Assembly: GCF_002929705.1 (NCBI RefSeq)
Contig: NZ_PJIN01000003.1
Location: 310,001-374,000, forward strand
Length of the DNA: 64,000 bases
Source of the DNA: Arthrobacter sp. N199823
Lineage (GTDB): Bacteria > Actinomycetota > Actinomycetes > Actinomycetales > Micrococcaceae
Reading direction: 5' to 3'
Position 1 is the stretch's first letter. The number at the start of each line of letters is the position of its first letter. Both the position numbers and the translations under genes were made by a program. The notes below the pieces were generated by a model. The model saw only the letters and a list, made by a program, of their open reading frames with translations, was not told the DNA's origin and made no database searches. Shown one piece after another: positions 34,820-42,223 of the stretch.

Positions 34820-35881
34820 ATGCGGCCTGGATTGGCAAGGGGGGACACCATCGAAGGTCAGGCCGTGGAAGTCGCGGGAATTGCAGTGGATGAATCACGA
34901 TTTCGGGAACAGACGCTCAAGGACGCCGCACAGGCCATCCGCAACACCATTGTGGGCAGGCTTCATGATGACGGACTGAACCACCACGACGTGCAGTTCC
35001 GCGTGAAGAAGCCGGAGTCTGCGGCCGAGAAATTGATGCGCCGTGGTCCCGATGGCGAATTGAAATACCCCGGTGGCCTCGCCAAACTCGATGACTTGAT
35101 TGGCGTGCGCGTCATCCTGTACGTGGAATCGGACATTGAAGCCGTGGCCATCGCCCTGAGCAGCCAGTTCATCTGCCACGACGATGAAGACAAAACGGCC
35201 ATGATGCGTAAAAACGGTGGCATTGGCTATGCAGGACGGCATCTGACGCTGGAAGTGCCCACGAACCATCCGCCCACCAACTGCAAGGACTACACCGGAT
35301 ACCGCTTCGAGGTTCAAATCCGCACCGTTCTTCAGCACGCCTGGGCCGAATTTGAACATGACATCCGGTTCAAGGGATCCAGCGGCGACAATGCCGAGAT
35401 CAGCCGTGCATTCACCATGGCCTCAACGCTGATTGAACTGGCGGATCAGCAGTTCGTCAACATTTCCGACACCCTCAAGCGGCTGCAGTCCGAGGGTGCC
35501 ATTGAGGCTGTTCCACAGACTGAAACTCTCGACGCCGGATCCCTTCAGGGTGTGTTGACACGGGCCTTCCCGCAGTACCGCAGCAGCAAGGAAAACCAGT
35601 ACGACTGGATGGTGAACGTCTTGGCTGCCAACGGGATCGATACCGTCAGTGCGGCCGAGGAGTGGTTCCGCTCCATTGACCCGCGTAGTGTGGCCAAGCT
35701 GATGGAATACCGGTTCAACCCGGGGCAGGTGCGCATCGCCGACGATCTGCTGCTGCAGTCTTTTGGGGAATCTTATGTGGACGCCACGAAGTCGGTGGGC
35801 AGCGATAGGAATCGCGAATCCAAGCTGCGATCGAGACTCCGCCGGCTCCGCACCGAGTGGGACAGCCAGCAAGAAGACTGA
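34820..35881 (+). CDS. RelA/SpoT-domain alarmone synthetase (GTP pyrophosphokinase family)
   Basis: A 353-residue protein with a (p)ppGpp synthetase-like domain over about residues 20-190. Visible elements are QFRVKKPESAAEKLMRRG, LDDLIGVRVILYVESDIEAV, GYAGRHLTLEVP, and YRFEVQIRTVLQHAWAEFEHD with its catalytic-site QIRT...W.E pattern. The N-terminal HD hydrolase and the C-terminal TGS/ACT domains of long RelA are absent, so this is a small alarmone synthetase with an added C-terminal half of about 150 residues of unknown function. GGAGG lies 12 bases before ATG 34820; a later start cannot be excluded. Confidence 0.85.
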   Translation: MRPGLARGDTIEGQAVEVAGIAVDESRFREQTLKDAAQAIRNTIVGRLHDDGLNHHDVQFRVKKPESAAEKLMRRGPDGELKYPGGLAKLDDLIGVRVILYVESDIEAVAIALSSQFICHDDEDKTAMMRKNGGIGYAGRHLTLEVPTNHPPTNCKDYTGYRFEVQIRTVLQHAWAEFEHDIRFKGSSGDNAEISRAFTMASTLIELADQQFVNISDTLKRLQSEGAIEAVPQTETLDAGSLQGVLTRAFPQYRSSKENQYDWMVNVLAANGIDTVSAAEEWFRSIDPRSVAKLMEYRFNPGQVRIADDLLLQSFGESYVDATKSVGSDRNRESKLRSRLRRLRTEWDSQQED

Positions 35882-35970
35882 ACGGCAACGTCCCTTCAGG
35901 TGTGTGTGAGGGGTGATCGGGGGCCCGCGCGACCGAGCGAAACGGCGCGGCTGAAGTGCCGCCGTCGTGG

Positions 35971-36477
35971 TTAGCCTTGGTTGGCCGCCCATTCGGCAAC
36001 CCGCGAGGCACTTTCCGCTTCGGAAATATCCTCTACGCGGGTCAGGATGGACCACCGGACGCCAAACGGGTCCCGGATACTGGCAAAGCGGTCACCCGAG
36101 ACAAAGTTGGTGGCGGGTTCTCGCACCGTGGCGCCAGCCGTGACCGCCCGCTCCAGCACGGCATCGACATCGGGGCAGTACAGACCCAGCGAATAGCAAT
36201 CGTCCTCACCTGCGGGAGCGGGAACCAAGTGGTACGCGGGGCTCGGTTCGCCAAGTTGCAGACGCCCGTTGCTGAACTCGAGCTCGGCATGGGCCACCAC
36301 GCCGTTGAACTCGGTGACCGAGACGGCCCGGGCCCCGAAAACGTCTTTGTAAAACTCGATGGCCTCGGCCGCTCGAGGGATGCTCAGGAACGGGGTCAGG
36401 CTGGTGAGGCCATGGGGCACCCCATGAGTCGTGTTCTGTCCATGGGCGGCGGTGGTTGTTTCTTGTGAAGTAGTCAT
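35971..36477 (-). CDS. VOC family protein (PhnB-like)
   Basis: A 168-residue glyoxalase-fold protein. The first module has LTPFLSIPRAAEAIEFYKDVFGARAV; the second has DVDAVLERAVTAGATV and RFASIRDPFGVRWSIL. This is the PhnB/YP-type subgroup, usually of unknown substrate. The start at 36477 (MTTSQETTTAAHGQ) is chosen because upstream frame sequence has no domain. It is divergent from an AraC regulator at 36550 with about 70 bp between, a common pairing that suggests the regulator controls it. Confidence 0.87.
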   Translation of the reverse strand: MTTSQETTTAAHGQNTTHGVPHGLTSLTPFLSIPRAAEAIEFYKDVFGARAVSVTEFNGVVAHAELEFSNGRLQLGEPSPAYHLVPAPAGEDDCYSLGLYCPDVDAVLERAVTAGATVREPATNFVSGDRFASIRDPFGVRWSILTRVEDISEAESASRVAEWAANQG

Positions 36478-36549
36478 GCACTTGAGGCTACGCAGCCGCA
36501 CTCGAAGGTGCTTGTAGATTCGCGACTTCATGCTCCATAGACTGGCGAA

Positions 36550-37356
36550 GTGCCCAGTTCCTTCAAAGGGATCCTGTATCCCGCCAACCTGCCAACCTTC
36601 CATCGCCTGCCCGCGCCCCAACACCTCGAACACCTGGTTCAGTGGTTTTGGATTCCGGAATGGGACATTGAACCTGGCCGGAGCTCACGCCAGCAGGTGA
36701 TTGCTTTTGCGGCCTGCAATATGGTGGTCCAAGCGGATCACGTTGAGATCGCCGGACCAACAACCCGACTTTCCCACCAGGACCTGACAGGACGCGGATG
36801 GGCTGTGGGCGCGCTGTTGCGCCCCGCGGCCGTTCCGTTCTTCACGGGGAATCCTGCCATGCTGCGGGATGTAAAAGTTGACTTGGAGCTGCCCGATCTC
36901 CAAGACGCCGTGGTTCACGCCATGGAGCCTCCAGCTGCGGGGACGCTTCCTGAGACCCGGCGTGAAAACGCCGCAGCCGCTTTTTCTGCGTGGCTTTCCA
37001 ACACCTTTACGGAAATTTCGCCGGAAGCTCGGCTCGCCAATGCTATGGCCGAGTTGATCGCCAGCGATCCCAGTGTGGTGCGGATCGAGGACGCGGCAGC
37101 CAGGCTGTCCATGTCCGCGAGAACCCTTCAGCGCCTGTCGCAAAAGTACGTGGGCCTCAGTCCCTCAGCCCTCATCCGACGGCGTCGGCTGCAGGAAGCC
37201 GCCGAGAGGACCCGCACCCAACCGGAGGCAGACCTGGCAAGCATTGCCGTTGAATTCGGCTACGTGGATCAGGCGCATCTCACCCACGATTTTCAGAACG
37301 TTCTGGGGCTGACACCGGGAAACTACCGCCGTGCGGTTGAGCGGGAAAGTAACTAG
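36550..37356 (+). CDS. AraC family transcriptional regulator
   Basis: A 268-residue protein. The C-terminal double helix-turn-helix is RIEDAAARLSMSARTLQRLSQKYVGLSP, then LASIAVEFGYVDQAHLTHDF and LGLTPGNYRRA, the classical AraC signature. The N-terminal domain (PAPQHLEHLVQWFWIPEWD, then IAGPTTRLSHQDLTGRGWAVGALLRPAA) is the DUF6597-type sensing domain. GTG 36550 is the start. It is transcribed away from the VOC gene. The effector is unknown. Confidence 0.9.
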   Translation: MPSSFKGILYPANLPTFHRLPAPQHLEHLVQWFWIPEWDIEPGRSSRQQVIAFAACNMVVQADHVEIAGPTTRLSHQDLTGRGWAVGALLRPAAVPFFTGNPAMLRDVKVDLELPDLQDAVVHAMEPPAAGTLPETRRENAAAAFSAWLSNTFTEISPEARLANAMAELIASDPSVVRIEDAAARLSMSARTLQRLSQKYVGLSPSALIRRRRLQEAAERTRTQPEADLASIAVEFGYVDQAHLTHDFQNVLGLTPGNYRRAVERESN

Positions 37357-37364
37357 GAAGCTTT

Positions 37365-37436
37365 TGTGACGCGGCGTGAATTCCTGTGACCCTGCGCGTC
37401 AGAGTCGTTGAGCGGCTCCGGGAATTTCCCTACCGT
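37365..37436 (+). promoter_or_regulatory. Leaderless promoter of the sulfonate receptor with triple GTGA element
   Basis: GTGA occurs at 37366, 37376 and 37386, exactly one helical turn apart. Then come a -35 TTGAGC (37408-37413), a 17-base spacer and a -10 TACCGT (37431-37436). The ATG follows 6 bases later, which implies a leaderless mRNA. The segment is duplicated at 38595. Confidence 0.7.
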
Positions 37437-37442
37437 TGAGCC

Positions 37443-38585
37443 ATGTCTGAAAACTTGCCCGGGACGAATGAAGTAAAAACCATCCGCATTGTGGCCGGGC
37501 AAAAAACCCGACGCAAAATTCGCGGCATCGAGATTGCGGCCATAGCCACCTTGATTGGCTTGATTGGCGCGGGTGCAGCCGTTGCGTCGTCGGCGTCCCG
37601 CAACGTCGAAACATCGGTAGCCGCGCCGACTCAAGCCGAAACGTTGAAATTGGGCTACTTTGCCAATGTCACCCACGCCCCGGCACTTATTGGCGTCAAT
37701 AACGGCATCCTGGCCAAGAATCTGGGATCCACAGCATTGGAAACCCAAGTATTCAATGCCGGTCCCGCGGCCATTGAGGCCCTCAACGCCGGGGCCATCG
37801 ATGCCGCCTATCTTGGCCCCAACCCAGCCATCAATTCATTCGTCAAGAGCGGCGGCGAATCCATCCGCATCATCGCCGGTGCCACGAGCGGCGGCGCGCA
37901 ATTGGTGGTCAAGCCGGGAATTACCACAGCCGCAGCGCTCAAGGGCAAGGTCCTGGCCACACCACAACTGGGCGGCACCCAAGATGTGGCCCTGAGGTCA
38001 TGGCTCGCCGGAGAAGGATTTGCCACGACTCCCAGCGGCGGTGGCGACGTCACAATCAACCCCACCGACAATGCCAGCACCCTCAAGCTCTTCCAAGAGG
38101 GAAAGATCGACGGCGCTTGGCTGCCCGAGCCCTGGGCCTCGCGTCTGGTGCTAGAAGCAGGGGCCAAGGTCCTGGTCAATGAAGCAGATCTCTGGGATAA
38201 GGGTGAGTTTGCCACCACCATTTTGATTGTCAACAAGAGCTACCTCGAGAAGCACCCCGAGACGGTTGAATCTCTGCTGGCAGGCAACGCGGAGTCCATC
38301 GGCTGGCTCAATGGGCACCACTCCGAGGCTGCCAAAGCTGTCAACGCCGCGCTCAAGGCCCAGACCGGAAAAGCCCTTGCCGACGATGTCATAGACAGGT
38401 CCCTGAGCGAGCTGACATTTTCCGCCGATCCGCTAGCCGCAACCTTTCCCAAACTCTTGCAGGCCGGCGTCACTGCGGGCGTTGGTACACAGGCAGATCT
38501 GTCCGGAATCTTTGACTTGGCACCTCTAAATAAGGTCCTCACCAAGAACAAGAAGCCCGAGGTTTCCGCTGCAGGGCTGGACTGA
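37443..38585 (+). CDS. Aliphatic sulfonate/taurine-type ABC substrate-binding protein
   Basis: A 380-residue receptor of the SsuA/TauA/NrtA group. LKLGYFANVTHAPALIGVNNGI is the family N-terminal strand and helix, FNAGPAAIEALNAGAIDAAYLG follows, then KLFQEGKIDGAWLPEPWA. The N-terminus has a basic stretch and one hydrophobic helix (about residues 30-50, IAAIATLIGLIGAGAAVASS) but no lipobox, so it is either membrane-anchored or cleaved. The operon with an SsuB-like ATPase and SsuC-like permease supports sulfonate uptake. The exact ligand is not readable, and no ssuD oxygenase gene is in the window. Confidence 0.88.
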   Translation: MSENLPGTNEVKTIRIVAGQKTRRKIRGIEIAAIATLIGLIGAGAAVASSASRNVETSVAAPTQAETLKLGYFANVTHAPALIGVNNGILAKNLGSTALETQVFNAGPAAIEALNAGAIDAAYLGPNPAINSFVKSGGESIRIIAGATSGGAQLVVKPGITTAAALKGKVLATPQLGGTQDVALRSWLAGEGFATTPSGGGDVTINPTDNASTLKLFQEGKIDGAWLPEPWASRLVLEAGAKVLVNEADLWDKGEFATTILIVNKSYLEKHPETVESLLAGNAESIGWLNGHHSEAAKAVNAALKAQTGKALADDVIDRSLSELTFSADPLAATFPKLLQAGVTAGVGTQADLSGIFDLAPLNKVLTKNKKPEVSAAGLD

Positions 38586-38594
38586 TTCTAAGAA

Positions 38595-38667
38595 TGTGAC
38601 GTTGCGTGAACCAGCGTGACCTCGAGCGTCGCTTTCATTGAAGCGGCGCAGCTCAATTCCTTACGGT
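38595..38667 (+). promoter_or_regulatory. Duplicate triple-GTGA leaderless promoter before the small gene
   Basis: GTGA at 38596, 38606 and 38616, a -35 TTGAAG (38638-38643), an 18-base spacer and a -10 TACGGT (38662-38667). The ATG is 6 bases later. It aligns base for base with the receptor promoter at 37365-37436 apart from one added base. Confidence 0.7.
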
Positions 38668-38673
38668 TTAGAC

Positions 38674-38862
38674 ATGGAAAAAAGTCGAACTCAGCGACGC
38701 TGGCGCGGTGTGGAGAGCCTGATCTTGGCAATTCTCCTGGCCCTGATCGGGGCCGGGGCCGTTGCCGCCGGATCACACAAGACGGCTGCACAAGCCACGT
38801 CTGCTGAGCAGACCACCACGTCTGAGTACACCACCACGGCAATAGGAGTGAGAGCATCATGA
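38674..38862 (+). CDS. Small membrane protein duplicating the receptor N-terminus
   Basis: A 62-residue protein: a basic N-terminus (MEKSRTQRRWRG), one hydrophobic helix (LILAILLALIGAGAVAAG) and a Thr/Ala-rich tail. It aligns with residues about 20-55 of the receptor at 37443 (KTRRKIRGIE...LIGLIGAGAAVAS against SRTQRRWRGVE...LLALIGAGAVAAG). Its promoter matches the receptor's promoter, so gene and promoter look like a partial duplication. Its stop overlaps the ATPase start (ATGA), which implies translational coupling. It may therefore serve to start translation of the ATPase-permease pair, or be a membrane accessory. The function is unproven. Confidence 0.72.
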   Translation: MEKSRTQRRWRGVESLILAILLALIGAGAVAAGSHKTAAQATSAEQTTTSEYTTTAIGVRAS

Positions 38863-39668
38863 CGCAGCTGCTGAGTGAGCACGGTGGCACAGGCACTGTC
38901 CCCAGCGCAGACGCCGGCACGGGCGCCGAGAGCGCCGGCCGGGCACCCGTCGTCGTCCTTGAAAACCTTGGCAAGAGCTTTGGCTCCGGCGCCCCCGTGC
39001 TGGAGGACATCAATGCCACCATTCGCCAGGGCGAGTTCGTAGCCCTGCTCGGCGCCTCGGGTTGTGGGAAATCGACGCTTCTGAATATTATTTCCGGCCT
39101 GGATGGGCCATCCTCGGGTGCCTTGGAAGTGCCGGCCGATGGCGCCGCGTTCATGTTCCAGGATGCATCGCTCTTCCCTTGGCTCACGGCACGCAGGAAC
39201 GTGGAACTAGCGCTCAAACTGCGGGGCGTGGGCCGGGCCGAACGCAAGGCGCGCTCCGTCGAGCTGCTGGAGCTGGTGAACCTTGGCCACTCGATGGACA
39301 AGCGCCCGCATGAGCTTTCCGGCGGAATGCGCCAACGCGTGGCGCTCGCTAGATCGCTGGCTCAGGACAGGCCGTTGCTGCTCATGGATGAGCCGTTTGC
39401 CGCGCTCGATGCCATCACCCGGGACCTGCTCCACAACGAGCTGGAACGTGTGTGGAAAGAGACCGGCCGAACCATTATTTTTGTCACCCACAATGTCCGC
39501 GAAGCCGTTCGCTTGGGCCAGCGCGTGCTGTTGTTGTCCTCCCGGCCGGGACGCGTTGTGGCCGAATGGAATGTCTCCGAGGAACACCGCACGGATGCCG
39601 GCGCGGCCGGTGCGCTCACCGCCGACATCACCACCCGATTGCGCCAGGAGATTCGCAAACATGCCTGA
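38859..39668 (+). CDS. ssuB: Sulfonate-type ABC transporter ATP-binding protein
   Basis: A 269-residue ATPase of the SsuB/TauB/NrtD group. After about 25 Gly/Thr/Ala-rich residues the domain begins VVVLENLGKSFGSGAPVLEDI. Walker A is GASGCGKST, the Q-loop is MFQDASLFPWLTA (typical of this group), the signature is LSGGMRQRV, and Walker B is LLLMDEPFAALDAITR. AGGAGTG precedes the ATG, and the start overlaps the upstream small gene. The stop overlaps the permease start by 8 bases. Confidence 0.93.
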   Translation: MTQLLSEHGGTGTVPSADAGTGAESAGRAPVVVLENLGKSFGSGAPVLEDINATIRQGEFVALLGASGCGKSTLLNIISGLDGPSSGALEVPADGAAFMFQDASLFPWLTARRNVELALKLRGVGRAERKARSVELLELVNLGHSMDKRPHELSGGMRQRVALARSLAQDRPLLLMDEPFAALDAITRDLLHNELERVWKETGRTIIFVTHNVREAVRLGQRVLLLSSRPGRVVAEWNVSEEHRTDAGAAGALTADITTRLRQEIRKHA

Positions 39669-40557
39669 AACAGTAACGTCGCCGATGCTCAAGAGTGGCA
39701 CGGAAGACGATATGCGCTCCCTCGAAGCAGGGCTCGATTCGCTGCAATCGGACGCCGTGGAACGTCGGAGGATCGATTTCTCTCGCGTGCTCCTGCCACT
39801 CGCCGCGTTCATTGTGCTGTTGCTGGCCTGGCAGTTCTATGTTTCGTTGGGGCTGCGGCGCCGTGATCTGGTGCCCGGACCGCTGGACGTACTGGGATCG
39901 CTGGGGGCGCTGTGGCAGGCCGGTACCGCCCAAGAAGCGGTCTGGACCTCGCTGCAACGCGGCATCATCGGCTTCACTGTCAGCATTGTGGTTGGCACGC
40001 CTATTGGTTTGCTGCTTTCTCAAGTCCGGCTCCTGCGCCGGGCCTTTGGCCCGCTGATTTCGGGGCTGCAGGTGCTGCCGTCCGTGGCTTGGGTTCCGGC
40101 CGCCATCATCTGGTTCGGCCTGACCGACGCCACGGTGTACTTCGTCATGTTCATGGGCGCCATCCCCTCCATCATCAACGGCCTGATTGCCGGCGTGGAC
40201 CAGATCCCGCCGCAGTACCGCCGTGTTGGCCAGATCCTGGGCGCTTCGCGGTGGGAGATGGCAGTCAATGTGGTGCTCCCGGCCGCGCTCCCTGGCTATG
40301 TTGGCGGGCTCAAACAGGGTTGGGCATTCTCCTGGCGATCCCTCATGGCCGCCGAAATCATTGCCATGGGAGGCTCTTTGGGGTTCGGGCTGGGTTCCCT
40401 GCTCGAGCAGGGCCGCCAGCTCTCAGACATGGGGATCGTCATGTCGGCAATTCTGGTCATCTTGTTCGTGGGCATCGCCGTGGAGCTGGTGGTCTTTGCA
40501 CCCGTGGAAAAGCGGCTGCTGCGCGGGCGCGGCTTACTGGCCGGGAGCACGCGGTAG
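39661..40557 (+). CDS. ssuC: Sulfonate-type ABC transporter permease
   Basis: A 298-residue permease of the SsuC/TauC group with about six helices. A soluble N-terminus of 42 residues precedes the first helix (VLLPLAAFIVLLLAWQFYV). The signature region is LQVLPSVAWVPAAIIWFGL, and the EAA-like loop is QYRRVGQILGASRWEMAVNVVL. ATG 39661 overlaps the ATPase stop. It is the last gene of the sulfonate importer operon, and a repeat array follows 54 bases later. Confidence 0.93.
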   Translation: MPETVTSPMLKSGTEDDMRSLEAGLDSLQSDAVERRRIDFSRVLLPLAAFIVLLLAWQFYVSLGLRRRDLVPGPLDVLGSLGALWQAGTAQEAVWTSLQRGIIGFTVSIVVGTPIGLLLSQVRLLRRAFGPLISGLQVLPSVAWVPAAIIWFGLTDATVYFVMFMGAIPSIINGLIAGVDQIPPQYRRVGQILGASRWEMAVNVVLPAALPGYVGGLKQGWAFSWRSLMAAEIIAMGGSLGFGLGSLLEQGRQLSDMGIVMSAILVILFVGIAVELVVFAPVEKRLLRGRGLLAGSTR

Positions 40558-40610
40558 CAGCTGGTCCACCCGCGCCCGTGCTGCTGTTGCCCGGCAGCTG
40601 CACTCGCGGT

Positions 40611-40798
40611 GATTCCAAACAGCAGCAAACAGGGGTGCCGGGGCCCGCTCCGATTCCAAACAGCAGCTAACCGGGGTGCCGAAGGCTTGCACCCCCTTTA
40701 GCTGCTGTTTGGAATCCCGCTGAGGATCATCACCCCCTTTAGCTGCTGTTTGGAATCCCTATGGGGATCAGCACCCCCCTTATCTGCAAATTCGAATC
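40611..40798. repeat. Ordered inverted array of five 28-nt repeats at 41-nt pitch
   Basis: Two direct copies of a 28-base unit starting GATTCCAAACAGCAGC lie at 40611 and 40652. After a 9-base centre, three copies in reverse orientation occupy 40689-40716, 40730-40757 and 40771-40798, the last degenerate. Spacers between same-direction copies are 13 bases in every case. Copies 1-2 can fold onto copies 3-4 as one long hairpin. The array lies between the sulfonate permease and cysG, in a 364-base gap without a supported gene. Confidence 0.9.
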
Positions 40799-40840
40799 CG
40801 ATTTCGCCCACATCACGGGGCTTTGGGTGGTGGCACCGTA

Positions 40841-40913
40841 TGTGTCCTCTGATTACGCCGCGTGAACGGGTGTAACGCAATCCTTGTTCACCGATATTTC
40901 ACTTCTCTAAGGT
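40841..40913 (+). promoter_or_regulatory. cysG promoter with GTGA-type elements
   Basis: A -35 TTGTTC (40884-40889), an 18-base spacer and a -10 TAAGGT (40908-40913). The ATG follows 8 bases later. GTGT (40842, in TGTGTC), ATTA (40852), GTGA (40862, in GCGTGAA) and GTAA (40872) stand 10 bases apart. They have the same register to the -35 as the three GTGA elements of the sulfonate promoter. The match is weaker than in the other three promoters. Confidence 0.5.
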
Positions 40914-40921
40914 TTTGTTTC

Positions 40922-42190
40922 ATGGCAATTGTGGATCTGTACCCAACCTCGCTCCGGCTCCTGGGCCGCCCCGTTCTGGTGGTGGGCGGCGGCACTGTTG
41001 CGGCGCGCCGTGCCAAGGCATTGCTCGACGCCGGAGCTCAAGTCACCCTGGTGGCTCCGGTTCTGTGCGCCCCGGCACGGGAATTGGCGGATGCCGGCTT
41101 GGTGCGCTGGCACGCCCGCGGCTACGAATCCAGTGACATGTCCGATGCCTGGTACGCCGTGGCGGCCTCGGACAACAAGGACGTGGACAACCATGTTGCT
41201 GCTGATGCCGAAGCAAACCGCGTCTGGTGTGTCAACCACTCCAGCGCGCAGGAATCTGCGGCCTGGACACCTGCTGTGGCCACCGTTGAAGACGTCAAGG
41301 TGGCTGTCAATGCCGGGGGAGACCCGCTGCGAGCGGTGGCCATCCGGAATGCTATTGCCGCGGCCCTTGAAACCGGTGACCTGCCACTGCAGCGCTACCG
41401 CAATAATGCCAACTCGCCGACCGAACTACGCGGCCAGGTAGCCCTGGTTGGTGGCGGGCCCGGCGCCGAAGACCTTATTACTGTGCGCGGGCGCAGGCTT
41501 CTGGCTGAGGCCGATGTGGTTGTTGCCGACAGGCTCGGCCCGCGCGGACTGCTGGAAACTCTGGGCGCAAACGTCAGAGTTATTGAGGTCGGCAAGACCC
41601 CCGGCCACCATCCTGTGCCGCAAACTGAAATCAACGCCATCTTGGTCCGCGAGGCCAAAAAGGGGAACCGCGTGGTCAGGCTCAAGGGCGGTGACCCGTA
41701 CGTCCTGGGAAGAGGCGGCGAAGAGGCCATTGCCTGCCGCGAAAACGGGGTGGATGTAGAAGTTGTCCCCGGCGTTACCAGCGCTGTCAGTGTTCCTGCA
41801 GCCGCTGGAATCCCCGTCACCCACCGTGGCTTGGCCAAGGCATTCACCATGATTAGCGGCCATGAAGAACTTGAAAACGTCCCGCACGGCAGCGATCACA
41901 CAGTGGTGCTGCTCATGGGCGTGGGCACGCTGAACCGCTCCATGCCCATCCTTGAGGCGGCTGGCCGCGGCAGCGACTGCCCAGTGGCCATCATCGAAAA
42001 TGGTTTCGCCATGAATCAGCGCGTAACCATCGGCACGCTTGGCACCATCGTGAGCCTCGCTCAGGCGGGCCAGGTGCGTAACCCAGCTGTCGTCGTCGTT
42101 GGTGATGTGGTGAGGGTTAGCCCGCTGGCACCTGCCGAAATCGCCACTGCCTACTACGGCACGCGGGAAACGCTCAGTTCTCTCTCTTAG
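40922..42190 (+). CDS. cysG: Siroheme synthase (precorrin-2 dehydrogenase / uroporphyrinogen-III methyltransferase)
   Basis: A 422-residue fusion. The N-terminal NAD-dependent dehydrogenase domain has LYPTSLRLLGRPVLVVGGGTVAARRAK. The C-terminal SAM uroporphyrinogen-III C-methyltransferase (from about residue 172) has VALVGGGPGAEDLITVRGRRLL, VRLKGGDPYVLGRGGEE and VVPGVTSAVSVPAAAGIPVTHR. The N-terminal module is about 50 residues shorter than in E. coli CysG. Ferrochelation may therefore rely on the separate CbiX-like protein at 13691. The ATG at 40922 is preferred to the upstream frame start at 40862. The product serves the sulfite reductase. Confidence 0.92.
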   Translation: MAIVDLYPTSLRLLGRPVLVVGGGTVAARRAKALLDAGAQVTLVAPVLCAPARELADAGLVRWHARGYESSDMSDAWYAVAASDNKDVDNHVAADAEANRVWCVNHSSAQESAAWTPAVATVEDVKVAVNAGGDPLRAVAIRNAIAAALETGDLPLQRYRNNANSPTELRGQVALVGGGPGAEDLITVRGRRLLAEADVVVADRLGPRGLLETLGANVRVIEVGKTPGHHPVPQTEINAILVREAKKGNRVVRLKGGDPYVLGRGGEEAIACRENGVDVEVVPGVTSAVSVPAAAGIPVTHRGLAKAFTMISGHEELENVPHGSDHTVVLLMGVGTLNRSMPILEAAGRGSDCPVAIIENGFAMNQRVTIGTLGTIVSLAQAGQVRNPAVVVVGDVVRVSPLAPAEIATAYYGTRETLSSLS

Positions 42191-42223
42191 ACTTATCCAT
42201 AAGCCCCTTTGAATCACAAAGAA

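Noticed and set aside
40611-40798. CRISPR-like array
   Set aside because: The repeat direction switches in the middle, spacers are only 13 bases and partly alike, and no cas genes are present.
40771-40810. tRNA T-arm look-alike (AAATTCGAATCC)
   Set aside because: It is the degenerate fifth repeat copy; no acceptor, D or anticodon stems can be formed around it.
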